Shown in pieces: positions 1 through 9,701 of a stretch of 64,000 bases of DNA. The notes under the pieces were generated by a model, which worked only from the letters and a program-made list of their open reading frames with translations, ran no database searches and was not told the DNA's origin. Positions within the stretch are counted from its first letter, which is position 1, and each line of letters begins with the position of its first letter. Where the stretch lies: positions 10,854-74,853 of the forward strand of contig NZ_LR027596.1 in the NCBI RefSeq assembly GCF_900605495.1, written 5' to 3'. Source of the stretch: Bacilliculturomica massiliensis. GTDB lineage: Bacteria > Bacillota > Clostridia > Peptostreptococcales > Anaerovoracaceae. Made by a program: the position numbers and the translations under genes.

Positions 1-111
1 CACCGCGCCTCCGCCATGTTCAGGCTCGCGTGGAAGCTCCCCTAGTTGTTGGCGGAGTCCCCAATAAAGGATACCACCCCCTCGCCGCTTTTTTTATAAA
101 GGGATTAATCC
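1..111. other. Chimeric contig-end segment (noisy copy of E1 alpha)
   Basis: This stretch aligns, with many substitutions, to about 3449-3553 inside the E1 alpha gene; both contain the shared words GCCATGTTCAGGCTC and ATAAAGGATACC. It then runs directly into a transposase adaptor. The arrangement (fragment end, adaptor, fragment start) is that of a read crossing a circularised mate-pair junction. It should not be read as a second E1 alpha gene. Confidence 0.85.
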
Positions 112-149
112 CTGTCTCTTATACAAATCAAGAGGTGTAAAAGAAAAGG
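112..149. other. Nextera mate-pair junction adaptor (sequencing artefact)
   Basis: The 38 bases match the double mosaic-end junction (CTGTCTCTTATACACATCT followed by its reverse complement) at about 31 of 38 positions, with exactly the expected length. The mismatches fit low-quality read ends. In reverse it gives the tell-tale peptide LDLYKRQ at the end of the neighbouring open frame. It is not a natural transposon end. Confidence 0.92.
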
Positions 150-390
150 CTTCTCCAGCCGCCACAACGGCTATGGGCATAGTCACCGGCAGTGTATCTC
201 CCGCCTCGATGAACAGCTTGCGCACCACGCCGTCTCCCGTGGCCTCGATATCCATATTTGTCTTGTCTGTCTCAACAGAAAAAAGAGACTCGCCCTTTTT
301 TACACTGTCCCCTTCTTTTTTGTACCATTCGACCAGCTTCCCCTCGCTCATATTAAAACCGAGTTTCGGCATTATGATTACTTCTGCCAT
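150..390 (-). CDS. Lipoyl-domain protein, N-terminal part (probable E3 component), truncated by artefact
   Basis: The ATG at 388-390 opens a biotinyl/lipoyl domain of about 80 residues nearly identical in pattern to the E2 lipoyl domain next door, with the lipoylated lysine in ETDKTNMD (Lys43). In clostridial aco/pdh operons the gene after E2 is often a dihydrolipoamide dehydrogenase carrying an N-terminal lipoyl domain, so this is probably the start of E3. The frame appears to run on to position 94 only because it reads through adaptor sequence; real coding sequence stops at about 150. It lies 17 bases after the E2 stop. The flavoprotein part is not visible here. E3 identity is inference; the lipoyl domain is certain. 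Confidence 0.75.
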
Positions 391-407
391 ACTATACTCC
401 TTGTTCC

Positions 408-1853
408 CTATACCATCAACGCCACGGGGCGCTCCAGCAGATCTTTGATTTCAGTTACAAACTGTGCCGCCAGAAGGCCGTCGATCACCCTGTGATCAGT
501 GGTCAGCTGGATGTTCATCATCGGACGGATGGCGATTTCCTTCGTCCCATCCGCCTTCACAATGACAGCCGGTTCGTCCTTTGTGCTGCTCACAGCCAGA
601 ATACCCATCTCCGGCGGATTGATAATAGCCGTGAAATTTTCGATTCCAAACATGCCAAGATTCGAGATCGTGAATGTGCCGCCCGTGTATTCATCCGGCG
701 TCAGCTTGCCTGCCCTGGCTTTCTCAAACAGCGCGCTGCTGACAGCCGCGATTTCTGTGACGGTCTTTGCTTCCGCGTTCTTCACCACCGGCACGATGAG
801 CCCGCCGGGCGCCGCCACAGCGATTCCTACGTTGACTGTCTTGTACTTGACAATCGTGTCGCCCAACAGCGAAGCGTTCATTTCCGGATACTTCTGCAGC
901 GCTTTTACCGCCGCTTTTGCAATAAAATCCGTCACCGACGTCTTCTGTTCCTGTACCGCGTTCACCTCCCTGCGCAACTCCAGCAGATTTGTCAGATCCA
1001 CCTTCTGCGTGAAATACAGATGAGGCGCCGTAAACTTGCTCTGGGCCAGCCTGTCGCCGATAATCTTTCTCACTCCGGCGTAAGGCACTTCCTCCAGAAT
1101 CTCCTTGCCGTCCTGCGACAGCTTCACCCCTGCATTCATCTCCGCCTGCTGGCAGGTTCGTGCCGCGCCGCCGGCCGCAGCTCCGGCCATAGCTGCCTGA
1201 ATATCCTGTTTTGTTACTTTTCCGTTTGCGCCGGTTCCTGCAATGCCGTCCAGATCCAGATTTTCAGCGGCGGCCATATTTCTGGCCACTGGCGTCGCCG
1301 CAGCTGCGGCTCCAATTTTCTGTCTTGTGTCTGCGGGCAGGGACGCCGCGTAGGCAAGCACGTCCTTCTCGCAGATTCCGCCATCAAATCCGGTTCCCGT
1401 CACAAAACGGCAAAGATCGTCGGAAGAGATTCCCAATTCGCCGGCTTTTCTCCGCGCCCTGGGTGAAATCTTTGCCCGGCCGCCATCCGACTTAACAGCG
1501 GTCATCAGTGCATCCGCCGTACTTTCAGTCTGGCCGGTTGCCTCGCAGTCACAGACTTTCGAGTCCTTTCCCAGCAGCGCCAGCGCTTCCGCCAGAACCG
1601 CAGAAATATCCTCCGTACTATCGCCGACAATGGCAATGGGCAACGTTACGGCAATGGAATCGCCTTCCTTAATCAGCAGGCTGCGAACCACGCCGTCCCC
1701 CGTGGCCTCAATATCCATATTTGTTTTATCCGTTTCCACAGAGAACAGGTTCTCGCCTTTCCGAACCGATTCCCCCTCTTTTTTATACCAGTTCACCAGC
1801 TTTCCCTCGCTCATATTGAAGCCGAGCTTGGGCATTACGATGATTTCAGCCAT
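408..1853 (-). CDS. acoC: Dihydrolipoamide acyltransferase (E2) of a 2-oxoacid/acetoin dehydrogenase complex
   Basis: E2 core enzyme that takes the acyl group from E1 on a swinging lipoyl arm and passes it to CoA. Of 481 residues, the lipoyl domain is 1-76 with Lys43 in ETDKTNMD. Two peripheral-subunit-binding motifs follow, at about 128-167 (ISPRARRKAGELGI) and 187-223 (TPVARNMAAAENLDL). The CAT catalytic domain is about 255-481 with the DHRVIDG signature (His454, Asp458). Alanine-rich hinges join the domains. It sits 14 bases after E1 beta in one minus-strand operon. Having two E3-binding domains is unusual, since one is typical. The acyl substrate (acetyl from acetoin or pyruvate) is not shown by sequence; the sigma-54 setting favours the aco type. 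Confidence 0.9.
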   Translation of the reverse strand: MAEIIVMPKLGFNMSEGKLVNWYKKEGESVRKGENLFSVETDKTNMDIEATGDGVVRSLLIKEGDSIAVTLPIAIVGDSTEDISAVLAEALALLGKDSKVCDCEATGQTESTADALMTAVKSDGGRAKISPRARRKAGELGISSDDLCRFVTGTGFDGGICEKDVLAYAASLPADTRQKIGAAAAATPVARNMAAAENLDLDGIAGTGANGKVTKQDIQAAMAGAAAGGAARTCQQAEMNAGVKLSQDGKEILEEVPYAGVRKIIGDRLAQSKFTAPHLYFTQKVDLTNLLELRREVNAVQEQKTSVTDFIAKAAVKALQKYPEMNASLLGDTIVKYKTVNVGIAVAAPGGLIVPVVKNAEAKTVTEIAAVSSALFEKARAGKLTPDEYTGGTFTISNLGMFGIENFTAIINPPEMGILAVSSTKDEPAVIVKADGTKEIAIRPMMNIQLTTDHRVIDGLLAAQFVTEIKDLLERPVALMV

Positions 1854-1867
1854 ATTCCTGCCCCCCT

Positions 1868-2842
1868 CTACTTAAAATAGGTCTTTACCTTCTCATAGAC
1901 CTTTTCCTCCGATGGAATCAACGGAAATTCAAGAGCCGGGCTGAAGGGCAGCGGCACATTGGGATTGGCCACTCTTCCGCAGGGCGCGTCCAGATAATAG
2001 AAAATATCCTCCGCGATATCGGCGGCGATCTCCGCTCCGATGCCGCATCTCTCGTATGCTTCATCCGCCACGACCAGCTTTCCTGTCTTCTTCACCGATT
2101 CAATGACAGTCTGGCGGTCAAAGGGAACAATGGTGCGCAGATCGATCACTTCACAATCGATCCCCTCTTTTGCCAAACGCTCCGCCGCCTTCTCCGATTT
2201 CATGACCATAGAGGACGTAGCCACAATGGTAATATCCTTTCCTTCTCTGGCGATTCTGGCCTTTCCGAAAGGAATAGGCTCCACATCGTCGTCTATGGAA
2301 AATTTCTTGTTGTATTCCATCTTGTGCTCAAAGAAAATGACAGGGTCATTGTCGCGTATGGCAGTTTTCAGCAGACCTTTTACTTCCTGCGCCGTGGAGG
2401 GAACCGCGATCTTGATTCCCGGAAACTGCGCCACCATAGCCTGCATGGACTGGGAATGCTGGGCAGCGGAAGATCTTCCCGCGCCGATAGGACAGCGTAT
2501 CGTCATGGGAACAGTCGCCTGCCCGCCCGACATGTAACGAATTTTGGCCGCCTGATTGATCACCTGATCTGCCGCCACCAAAAGGAAGTCGGAGAACATC
2601 AGCTCAATCACCGGCCGCAGACCGGTCAGCGCCATGCCTACACCCATACCCACGAACCCGGCTTCTGAGATCGGCGTATCTTTAACCCGCAGATCACCGT
2701 ACTTTTCCAAAAGTCCTACGGATGTCTTGAAGTTTCCTCCGATGAAGCCCACGTCCTCACCCAGTAAAACGATGTTTTCATCCCGCGCCATCTCCTCGTC
2801 CAGCGCTTCGCAAACAGCCTGTGCATATGTTATCTCTTTCAT
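1868..2842 (-). CDS. acoB: TPP-dependent dehydrogenase E1 component, beta subunit
   Basis: A 324-residue beta subunit of the thiamine-diphosphate E1 heterotetramer. It has the transketolase pyrimidine-binding fold in the N-terminal half (GEDVGFIGGNFKTSVGL, then SEAGFVGMGVGMALTG) and a C-terminal transketolase domain with VIDLRTIVPFD and VVADEAYERCG. Length is normal for AcoB/PdhB. It follows E1 alpha after a 124-base gap without a visible terminator, and leads into E2, so all three are probably cotranscribed from the sigma-54 promoter at 4017-4032. Acetoin and pyruvate E1 beta subunits are hard to tell apart by eye; the gene symbol is by analogy with AcoR-controlled aco operons. Confidence 0.88.
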   Translation of the reverse strand: MKEITYAQAVCEALDEEMARDENIVLLGEDVGFIGGNFKTSVGLLEKYGDLRVKDTPISEAGFVGMGVGMALTGLRPVIELMFSDFLLVAADQVINQAAKIRYMSGGQATVPMTIRCPIGAGRSSAAQHSQSMQAMVAQFPGIKIAVPSTAQEVKGLLKTAIRDNDPVIFFEHKMEYNKKFSIDDDVEPIPFGKARIAREGKDITIVATSSMVMKSEKAAERLAKEGIDCEVIDLRTIVPFDRQTVIESVKKTGKLVVADEAYERCGIGAEIAADIAEDIFYYLDAPCGRVANPNVPLPFSPALEFPLIPSEEKVYEKVKTYFK

Positions 2843-2966
2843 TTTCCTACCTCTCTTTATTGTTTATTTCAACCCGTCATGGCCGGCGGACGTCTGCTGC
2901 AGCCCTGCCGGCCGTATCTGCGCGTCGGCATCCCGGCCCGGCGCCCGCTGATTTTTGAGCTGACCG

Positions 2967-3944
2967 CTATGCAAATACGTCTGTGTATGCTTCCGCCGCA
3001 TCTGGATATTCACTTTCTGCCGCAAACTTTACAGCGGCCTGAATCTCCTGCTCCACCTTTTCTTCAACAGCAAGAAGTTCTTCTTCCGTCGCTTTCTTCG
3101 CGTCAATGATCGCCTTTTTCAGGTTTGCCACCGGACAGCGCTCCATCCAGTCTTCCTTCTCCGTCTCGCTCTTTCTTTTGCGGTATGTGGCGGGATCCCC
3201 CACGTGGTGTCCCTGCCAGCGATAGGTTTTGCACTCGATCAGTGTGGGGCCTTCGCCGTTTCTTGCCCGTTCTACCGCCTTTTGGGCCGCTTCATAAACC
3301 GCAGTCACATCCATGCCGTCCACCACGATTCCGGGAATATCGTATGCCTTCGCACGCACAGCCAGATCCGGCGTGTTCGTTACGTCGCGGATATCCACGG
3401 AGATACCATAGAGATTATTTTCAATTACATACACGCAGGGCAGTTTCCACGCGGCCGCCATGTTCAGGCTCTCGTGGAAGGTCCCCTCGTTGGTGGCAGA
3501 GTCTCCCATAAAGGATACCGCCACCTCGCCGCTCTTTTTATATAAGGATTTATACGCCGCGCCTGTGGCGATGGGAATTTCTCCGCCGACGATGCCGTTG
3601 GCGCCTAAAATACCCCTATCCATGGCCATGATGTGCATAGATCCGCCTTTTCCGTTGGAATACCCCGTCTTCTTTCCGAGAATCTCTGCCATCATGCGGT
3701 CAATGTCTGCTCCTCTGGCTACCAGGTGCCCGTGACCCCGGTGGGTGCTTCCGATATAATCGTGCTCTGCCAGCGCCGCACAGACTCCCGTGGCCACCGC
3801 TTCCTCACCCATGTACAGATGCGCCAGCCCAGCCATCATGCCTTTTTTATAAAATTCGAAAACCTCTTCCTCAAATCTTCTCATCTTATACATGGTTTCG
3901 TAAAAACCGATGAGCTGCTCCTTGCCGTAATTCTTTACTTTCAT
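2967..3944 (-). CDS. acoA: TPP-dependent dehydrogenase E1 component, alpha subunit
   Basis: A 325-residue alpha subunit that binds thiamine diphosphate and decarboxylates or cleaves the substrate with E1 beta. The TPP/Mg motif is seen as GDSATNEG followed by the ENNLYGIS asparagines. GKGGSMHIM and GANGIVGGEIPIATGAA are typical of the AcoA/PdhA family. The open frame extends upstream, but the start at 3944 (MKVKNYGKEQ) is chosen because AGGAGG lies seven bases before it and the extension crosses the promoter. First gene of the operon. A noisy copy of its internal segment at 1-111 is a library artefact. Confidence 0.9.
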   Translation of the reverse strand: MKVKNYGKEQLIGFYETMYKMRRFEEEVFEFYKKGMMAGLAHLYMGEEAVATGVCAALAEHDYIGSTHRGHGHLVARGADIDRMMAEILGKKTGYSNGKGGSMHIMAMDRGILGANGIVGGEIPIATGAAYKSLYKKSGEVAVSFMGDSATNEGTFHESLNMAAAWKLPCVYVIENNLYGISVDIRDVTNTPDLAVRAKAYDIPGIVVDGMDVTAVYEAAQKAVERARNGEGPTLIECKTYRWQGHHVGDPATYRKRKSETEKEDWMERCPVANLKKAIIDAKKATEEELLAVEEKVEQEIQAAVKFAAESEYPDAAEAYTDVFA

Positions 3945-4000
3945 CCTTGACCTCCTATAGATATGTAAGAATAATAGGTGCTCCAATGCTGCCCGAGTTA

Positions 4001-4261
4001 TGTCACATATTAGCAAAGCAACTTTTGTGCCAATTTGCACATTTTCATTCTGATCTCTTCTGTTTTTTGTGTCACACCCGCAAACCGCTTAAATTCCAAC
4101 GACTTTTTGTCACATTTTTTAATTTCCACTTCTTTCTCCTGTGGCTTCAGCGACTTTTTATAATTTAAATGTTATTTCTTTTTTTTAAATGTCACACTTA
4201 AGTGTCTTTTTAGCACATTATCTGCGACATGTGCGACATTTTGCTTTACAAATCTGTGACA
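4001..4261. promoter_or_regulatory. Cluster of TGTCACA-type upstream activator sites
   Basis: TGTCACA or its complement TGTGACA occurs at 4001, 4070, 4108, 4190 and 4255, with related GCGACAT words at about 4224 and 4233. Most lie 40-230 bases upstream of the sigma-54 promoter, where enhancer-binding proteins bind. The same words recur upstream of the TRAP operon (12999-13057). Assignment to the adjacent activator is inference. Confidence 0.65.
4017..4032 (-). promoter_or_regulatory. Sigma-54 (-24/-12) promoter of the E1/E2 operon
   Basis: On the minus strand the sequence is TGGCAC-AAAAG-TTGCT, an exact match to the GG/GC core of RpoN promoters with correct spacing. Transcription should start near 4005, about 60 bases before the E1 alpha start codon. 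The divergent neighbour is a GAFTGA-bearing enhancer-binding protein, as expected. Confidence 0.88.
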
Positions 4262-4272
4262 TTGTTTATAAT
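4245..4272 (+). promoter_or_regulatory. Predicted housekeeping promoter of the activator gene
   Basis: TTTACA at 4245-4250 and TATAAT at 4267-4272 are separated by 16 bases and lead into the activator gene. One TGTGACA site (4255-4261) sits inside the spacer, a position suited to autorepression. Confidence 0.5.
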
Positions 4273-4383
4273 AAAACTAATCCAGTGAAATTTTTGCACC
4301 GATGCTGCCTGTCTCACTCCGGACCTGACAAGCCGGCCGTGCGCCGGAAGCAGCACCCAGTGAGTCTTGAAATGAGGTCTGCT

Positions 4384-6576
<2,193 letters not shown>

Positions 6577-6599
6577 ATATACGTCTACCGTACGCATAG

Positions 6600-6637
6600 A
6601 AAAATCCGCCCGGACGAGAATATCCAGGCGGATTTTT
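6600..6637. terminator. Bidirectional intrinsic terminator between convergent genes
   Basis: AAAAATCCGCC and GGCGGATTTTT form an 11-bp stem with A/T tracts on both sides, placed between the convergent activator (ends 6576) and cupin gene (ends 6659). Confidence 0.9.
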
Positions 6638-6658
6638 CAATTGAGGAGAAGCTGTCTG

Positions 6659-7030
6659 TTATTTATCCATCGCTACCGGAGGAGGCGCAAGAGAGCAAAG
6701 CAGAACCAGTGGTTCATTCCCCGTGTTCTTTGTATAATGCGGCTCCCCTCCCGGCATGAATACTGAAAGCCACGGTTCAAGCTGAATATCCTCATCGTAG
6801 CTGCCAAGTCTCATCAGGCCTGTTCCCTGTAAGACGAAATACGCTTCTTCGTTGTCGTGGCTGTGGAAGGGCAGCTCGTCCCCTGGCATCACGAAAGCCA
6901 CCGTGACCCCCACGTGCTTCGATCCGTTGATGCTGGGATGGACGATACGCTTACAAAGTCCCCCCACACCTCTGAAGTCGGTCCCGTCCTTAATTCTCAT
7001 AACCAGCTTTTTCTCCGCCAGTGTCGCCAT
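6659..7030 (-). CDS. Small cupin-domain protein
   Basis: A 123-residue single-domain cupin. Metal-site motif 1 is seen as PFHSHDNEEAYFVLQGTG (two His and a Glu) and motif 2 as GGEPHYTKN. It begins with an LAEKKLVMRI strand and has no signal peptide. It is the last gene of the TRAP operon, followed by a terminator. Cupins of this size are isomerases, dioxygenases or ligand binders of small oxygenated compounds; which one cannot be read from sequence. The operon setting points to catabolism of the imported compound. Confidence 0.8.
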   Translation of the reverse strand: MATLAEKKLVMRIKDGTDFRGVGGLCKRIVHPSINGSKHVGVTVAFVMPGDELPFHSHDNEEAYFVLQGTGLMRLGSYDEDIQLEPWLSVFMPGGEPHYTKNTGNEPLVLLCSLAPPPVAMDK

Positions 7031-7050
7031 ACCTTACTCCTTTCTTTACT

Positions 7051-8073
7051 CTAAGGATGAAGCAATACCTTAATCGAGTGCAGTTTCTCCGCCTTGTCGA
7101 AGGCCTCCTCCCATTCCTCGAATGAAAACTCGTCCGTAATCAGCGGATCTACGTCGATCTGCTTCGCCGCCATCATCTGCAGCGCCTGATTCCAGTTGAC
7201 ATTTCGATGGCCGAAGGCTCCCCGGATGGTCAGCTCTCTCATAGCCACCAGGCCGTAGTCCAGTGGAATATTCGGCTTTGTCAACCCTACCTGAACCAGC
7301 ACACCCTGTTTCTTCAGGCAGCGCAGGGCCAGGGAGACGGCGGGCGCCGCCCCGGAGCATTCGAAGGCCCAGTCCGCGCCCTTTCCTCCCGTAAGCTGGT
7401 CCACAAAGCTCTGAAGCTCCTCTGCTCCGGCTGCCGTAACCGTAAATCCCAGCCGTTCCGCGATCTCCAGCCGGAACGCGTCCGCCTCTGTCCCGCACAG
7501 CACTACAGAGGCGCCCAGGCTCCTGGCAGCCTGAGCCACCAGCTGCCCGATGGTCCCCGGACCGAAAACCAGCACAGTGTCTGTGGGCAGAACCTGCGCG
7601 TAATCGAACACCGCGTGCAGGGCCACTGCGGCGGGCTCGCACATGGCGGCTTCCCGCATGGAGACCCCCTCCGGTATCTGGTGTACGATGGCTCTTCTCA
7701 CCGCGATGGAATCGCCAAAGGCGCCGTCCGTCCCATAGCCGATGGACAGCCGGCCGTCGCACATCAGAAAGTTTCCGGACAGACAATACTCACATTTTCC
7801 GCAGACCACCTGCGCGGTCTCCGACACTACGGGATCTCCCAGTTTTAAATCTGTGACGCCCTCTCCCGTGTCTGACACAAAACCGCTGTATTCATGCCCC
7901 AGAACCACAGGCGGGTTGCTCCAATAATCTCCGCTCCTGATCTTCAGATCCGTTCCGCAGATGCCGGCGTAAGCCACATCGATCTGCACCTCTCCCGGCC
8001 CCGGAACAGGCGCGGGCCATTCCGCAAAGGATATGCTCCCTGCTCCCTCTTTCCATTTCACTACTGCTTTCAT
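7051..8073 (-). CDS. Zinc-dependent medium-chain alcohol/polyol dehydrogenase
   Basis: A 340-residue MDR-family NAD(P)-dependent dehydrogenase. The catalytic zinc site is seen in GICGTDLKIRSGDYW with GHEYSG, the structural zinc site in CGKCEYCLSGNFLMC, and the nucleotide fold in VLVFGPGTIGQLVAQ. It resembles threonine, 2,3-butanediol and sorbitol dehydrogenases; the substrate cannot be chosen by eye. It lies 10 bases after the VOC gene and 20 bases before the small cupin. With the SDR gene it offers two oxidoreductases for a hydroxylated substrate brought in by the TRAP transporter. Confidence 0.88.
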   Translation of the reverse strand: MKAVVKWKEGAGSISFAEWPAPVPGPGEVQIDVAYAGICGTDLKIRSGDYWSNPPVVLGHEYSGFVSDTGEGVTDLKLGDPVVSETAQVVCGKCEYCLSGNFLMCDGRLSIGYGTDGAFGDSIAVRRAIVHQIPEGVSMREAAMCEPAAVALHAVFDYAQVLPTDTVLVFGPGTIGQLVAQAARSLGASVVLCGTEADAFRLEIAERLGFTVTAAGAEELQSFVDQLTGGKGADWAFECSGAAPAVSLALRCLKKQGVLVQVGLTKPNIPLDYGLVAMRELTIRGAFGHRNVNWNQALQMMAAKQIDVDPLITDEFSFEEWEEAFDKAEKLHSIKVLLHP

Positions 8074-8082
8074 CGGTTCTCC

Positions 8083-8550
8083 TCACGATCTGAAATACGG
8101 CGTCTCTTTGATCTCCACTATATTATTCGACGTGTCCTTCACATAAAAGCACCTGCGATATCCCACCACATCGTCCTCTGTCTCAGATTCAAAGATAAAC
8201 TGAGCTCCGGCTTTGAAGTAATGGTGCCGCCACTGATCATAGTCGCCTGTCACCGCGAAGCAGATATGATTGATTCCCTCGCGGTCAGCCAACAGATCCC
8301 GGTGCAGCCCTTCAGACACCGGCTGAATCAGTTCAATACAGGAGCCGTTTTCCTTCAGGCTGATCATGGCGATCTTAAGCGCGTAATCTGTCACAGGCTC
8401 CTCATAGCACCACGCCTTGGTAGGTTTAAAGTCGTATATCTGATACTCGATTTCCCCCAAATTCGCCTTCATGACGGCCAGAGCGTCCTGCAGATCCTCC
8501 ACTACGTAACCCACGTGATGAAGCCCATATTCGGGCAGCGTTTTGCTCAT
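8083..8550 (-). CDS. VOC-family (glyoxalase/epimerase-like) protein
   Basis: A 155-residue vicinal-oxygen-chelate protein made of two beta-alpha-beta-beta-beta modules: GLHHVGYVVEDLQDALAVM opens the first and INHICFAVTGDYDQW the second, with metal-type His and Glu (GLHHVGY, SCIELIQP, INHICFA, NIVEIKE). Start 8550 is chosen because its ATG overlaps the stop of the preceding cupin gene by four bases (ATGA), implying translational coupling; the longer frame lacks support. Members act as lactoylglutathione lyases, methylmalonyl-CoA epimerases or dioxygenases. The reaction here is unknown. Confidence 0.85.
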   Translation of the reverse strand: MSKTLPEYGLHHVGYVVEDLQDALAVMKANLGEIEYQIYDFKPTKAWCYEEPVTDYALKIAMISLKENGSCIELIQPVSEGLHRDLLADREGINHICFAVTGDYDQWRHHYFKAGAQFIFESETEDDVVGYRRCFYVKDTSNNIVEIKETPYFRS

Positions 8551-8939
8551 GACTCCCCGCCTCCCTTCCGAATCAGAAACTTCTCCTCCGCCAGTCCGGG
8601 CGGATAGTAGACCCACAAAATTTTCAGGGCTTCGGCTCCCGTATTTGCAAAACCGTGGGGCTCCTCCGTGGCCAAACCGATCACATCGCCCTTTTCCACG
8701 GGTATTTCTCCATCCCTTGTACGCATGACGCCCGCGCCCGCATAAATCACCTGAACCTCGCTGTTCAGCTCGTGCTCGTGTACCTCGTGCTCCTGTCCCG
8801 GCTCAATGATCGTCATGCCCAGGGCAAAATGCTCCGTGGCGATGTCTGAATTGGGCGAGCTGAAAAGCTTGACCTCCCTCCGGGTCTGGCCTTCTCCGAT
8901 AAAGGTTCCCGGAAGTTCATCCAGTTTAAATTTAACCAT
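8547..8939 (-). CDS. Cupin-domain protein
   Basis: A 130-residue cupin with motif 1 GQEHEVHEHELNSEVQVIYAGAG and motif 2 GLATEEPHGFANTG, distinct from the smaller cupin at the end of the same operon. It is likely a metal-dependent isomerase or a sensor-type cupin for a sugar acid or keto acid; the sequence does not decide. It begins 11 bases after the SDR gene and its stop overlaps the start of the VOC gene. Two cupins in one operon suggest successive isomerisation steps or a protective role. Confidence 0.82.
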   Translation of the reverse strand: MVKFKLDELPGTFIGEGQTRREVKLFSSPNSDIATEHFALGMTIIEPGQEHEVHEHELNSEVQVIYAGAGVMRTRDGEIPVEKGDVIGLATEEPHGFANTGAEALKILWVYYPPGLAEEKFLIRKGGGES

Positions 8940-8950
8940 GCTGTCTCCTT

Positions 8951-9688
8951 TTATCTCATGTAGAGTCCGCCGTTGATATCAACTGTCGTACCGGTCAGAT
9001 AGGACGCTTCGTCAGAGGCCAGAAACGCCGCCAGATTCGCCACGTCCGCCACTTCCCCAAACCGGGGAAGCGCCAGCGTGTCCATATCGTAGGTGAGATC
9101 AGCCGTCATAGCGCTGGCGATGATTCCAGGCGACAGCGCGTTGACATTGATCTGAAACGCGCCAAACTGCTTGGCCATGTTTTTGGTCAGCGCCATGACG
9201 CCGGCCTTGCTGACGGCATAGGAGGCGGAAACGGAAATTCCTCCCGTAAAGCCTGAGCTGGAAGCCATGTTGACGATCTTTCCAAACTGCTTTTCCTTCA
9301 TAGGTCCCACAAAGGCGTTCACGCAGTTCACCATGCCTAAAACGTTAATGCGAAATACCCTCAGCCATTCCTCCTCCGTAATCTCGTCCAGCGCCCTGGC
9401 CGGATAGCAGATTCCGGCGTTGTTGACCAGAACATCCACGGGGCCGTGGGATTCCCGGATGAACGCCGCCGCGGCGTCGACTTCCTCCCTGTCGGAAACA
9501 TCCATTTTGACAGACGCGCAGCTTCTTCTGAACTTCCGGCTCAGGTGCTCTGCCTGCTCCGCTGCCATCGGCCCGTTAACATCAGTGATGATTACTTGCA
9601 GTCCTTCCGCGGCCAGCTTCTCCGCGATGGCCAGTCCGATTCCCTGAGCGCCCCCTGTGACAAGGGCCCGTTTAGCTGTAAAAATCAT
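8951..9688 (-). CDS. Short-chain dehydrogenase/reductase
   Basis: A 245-residue classical SDR. The NAD(P) motif is VTGGAQGIGLAIAEK, the stability motif LVNNAGICYPA, and the catalytic Ser and Tyr-x-x-x-Lys are in SSSGFTGGISVSASYAVSKAG. The C-terminus YLTGTTVDINGGLYMR is typical. It falls in the FabG/2-deoxygluconate dehydrogenase/acetoin reductase group, where substrate is not predictable by eye. It lies 13 bases after dctM, so it is cotranscribed with the transporter and probably oxidises or reduces the imported compound. Confidence 0.9.
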   Translation of the reverse strand: MIFTAKRALVTGGAQGIGLAIAEKLAAEGLQVIITDVNGPMAAEQAEHLSRKFRRSCASVKMDVSDREEVDAAAAFIRESHGPVDVLVNNAGICYPARALDEITEEEWLRVFRINVLGMVNCVNAFVGPMKEKQFGKIVNMASSSGFTGGISVSASYAVSKAGVMALTKNMAKQFGAFQINVNALSPGIIASAMTADLTYDMDTLALPRFGEVADVANLAAFLASDEASYLTGTTVDINGGLYMR

Positions 9689-9701
9689 AGCCGTTTCCTC
9701 C

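Noticed and set aside
1-111. Second copy of an E1 alpha gene
   Set aside because: Followed by a mate-pair adaptor and too error-rich; explained as a chimeric read end.
112-149. Natural Tn5-type transposon end
   Set aside because: The symmetrical 38-base double mosaic end without transposase genes is the library adaptor, and it recurs at 33895-33933 in the same geometry.
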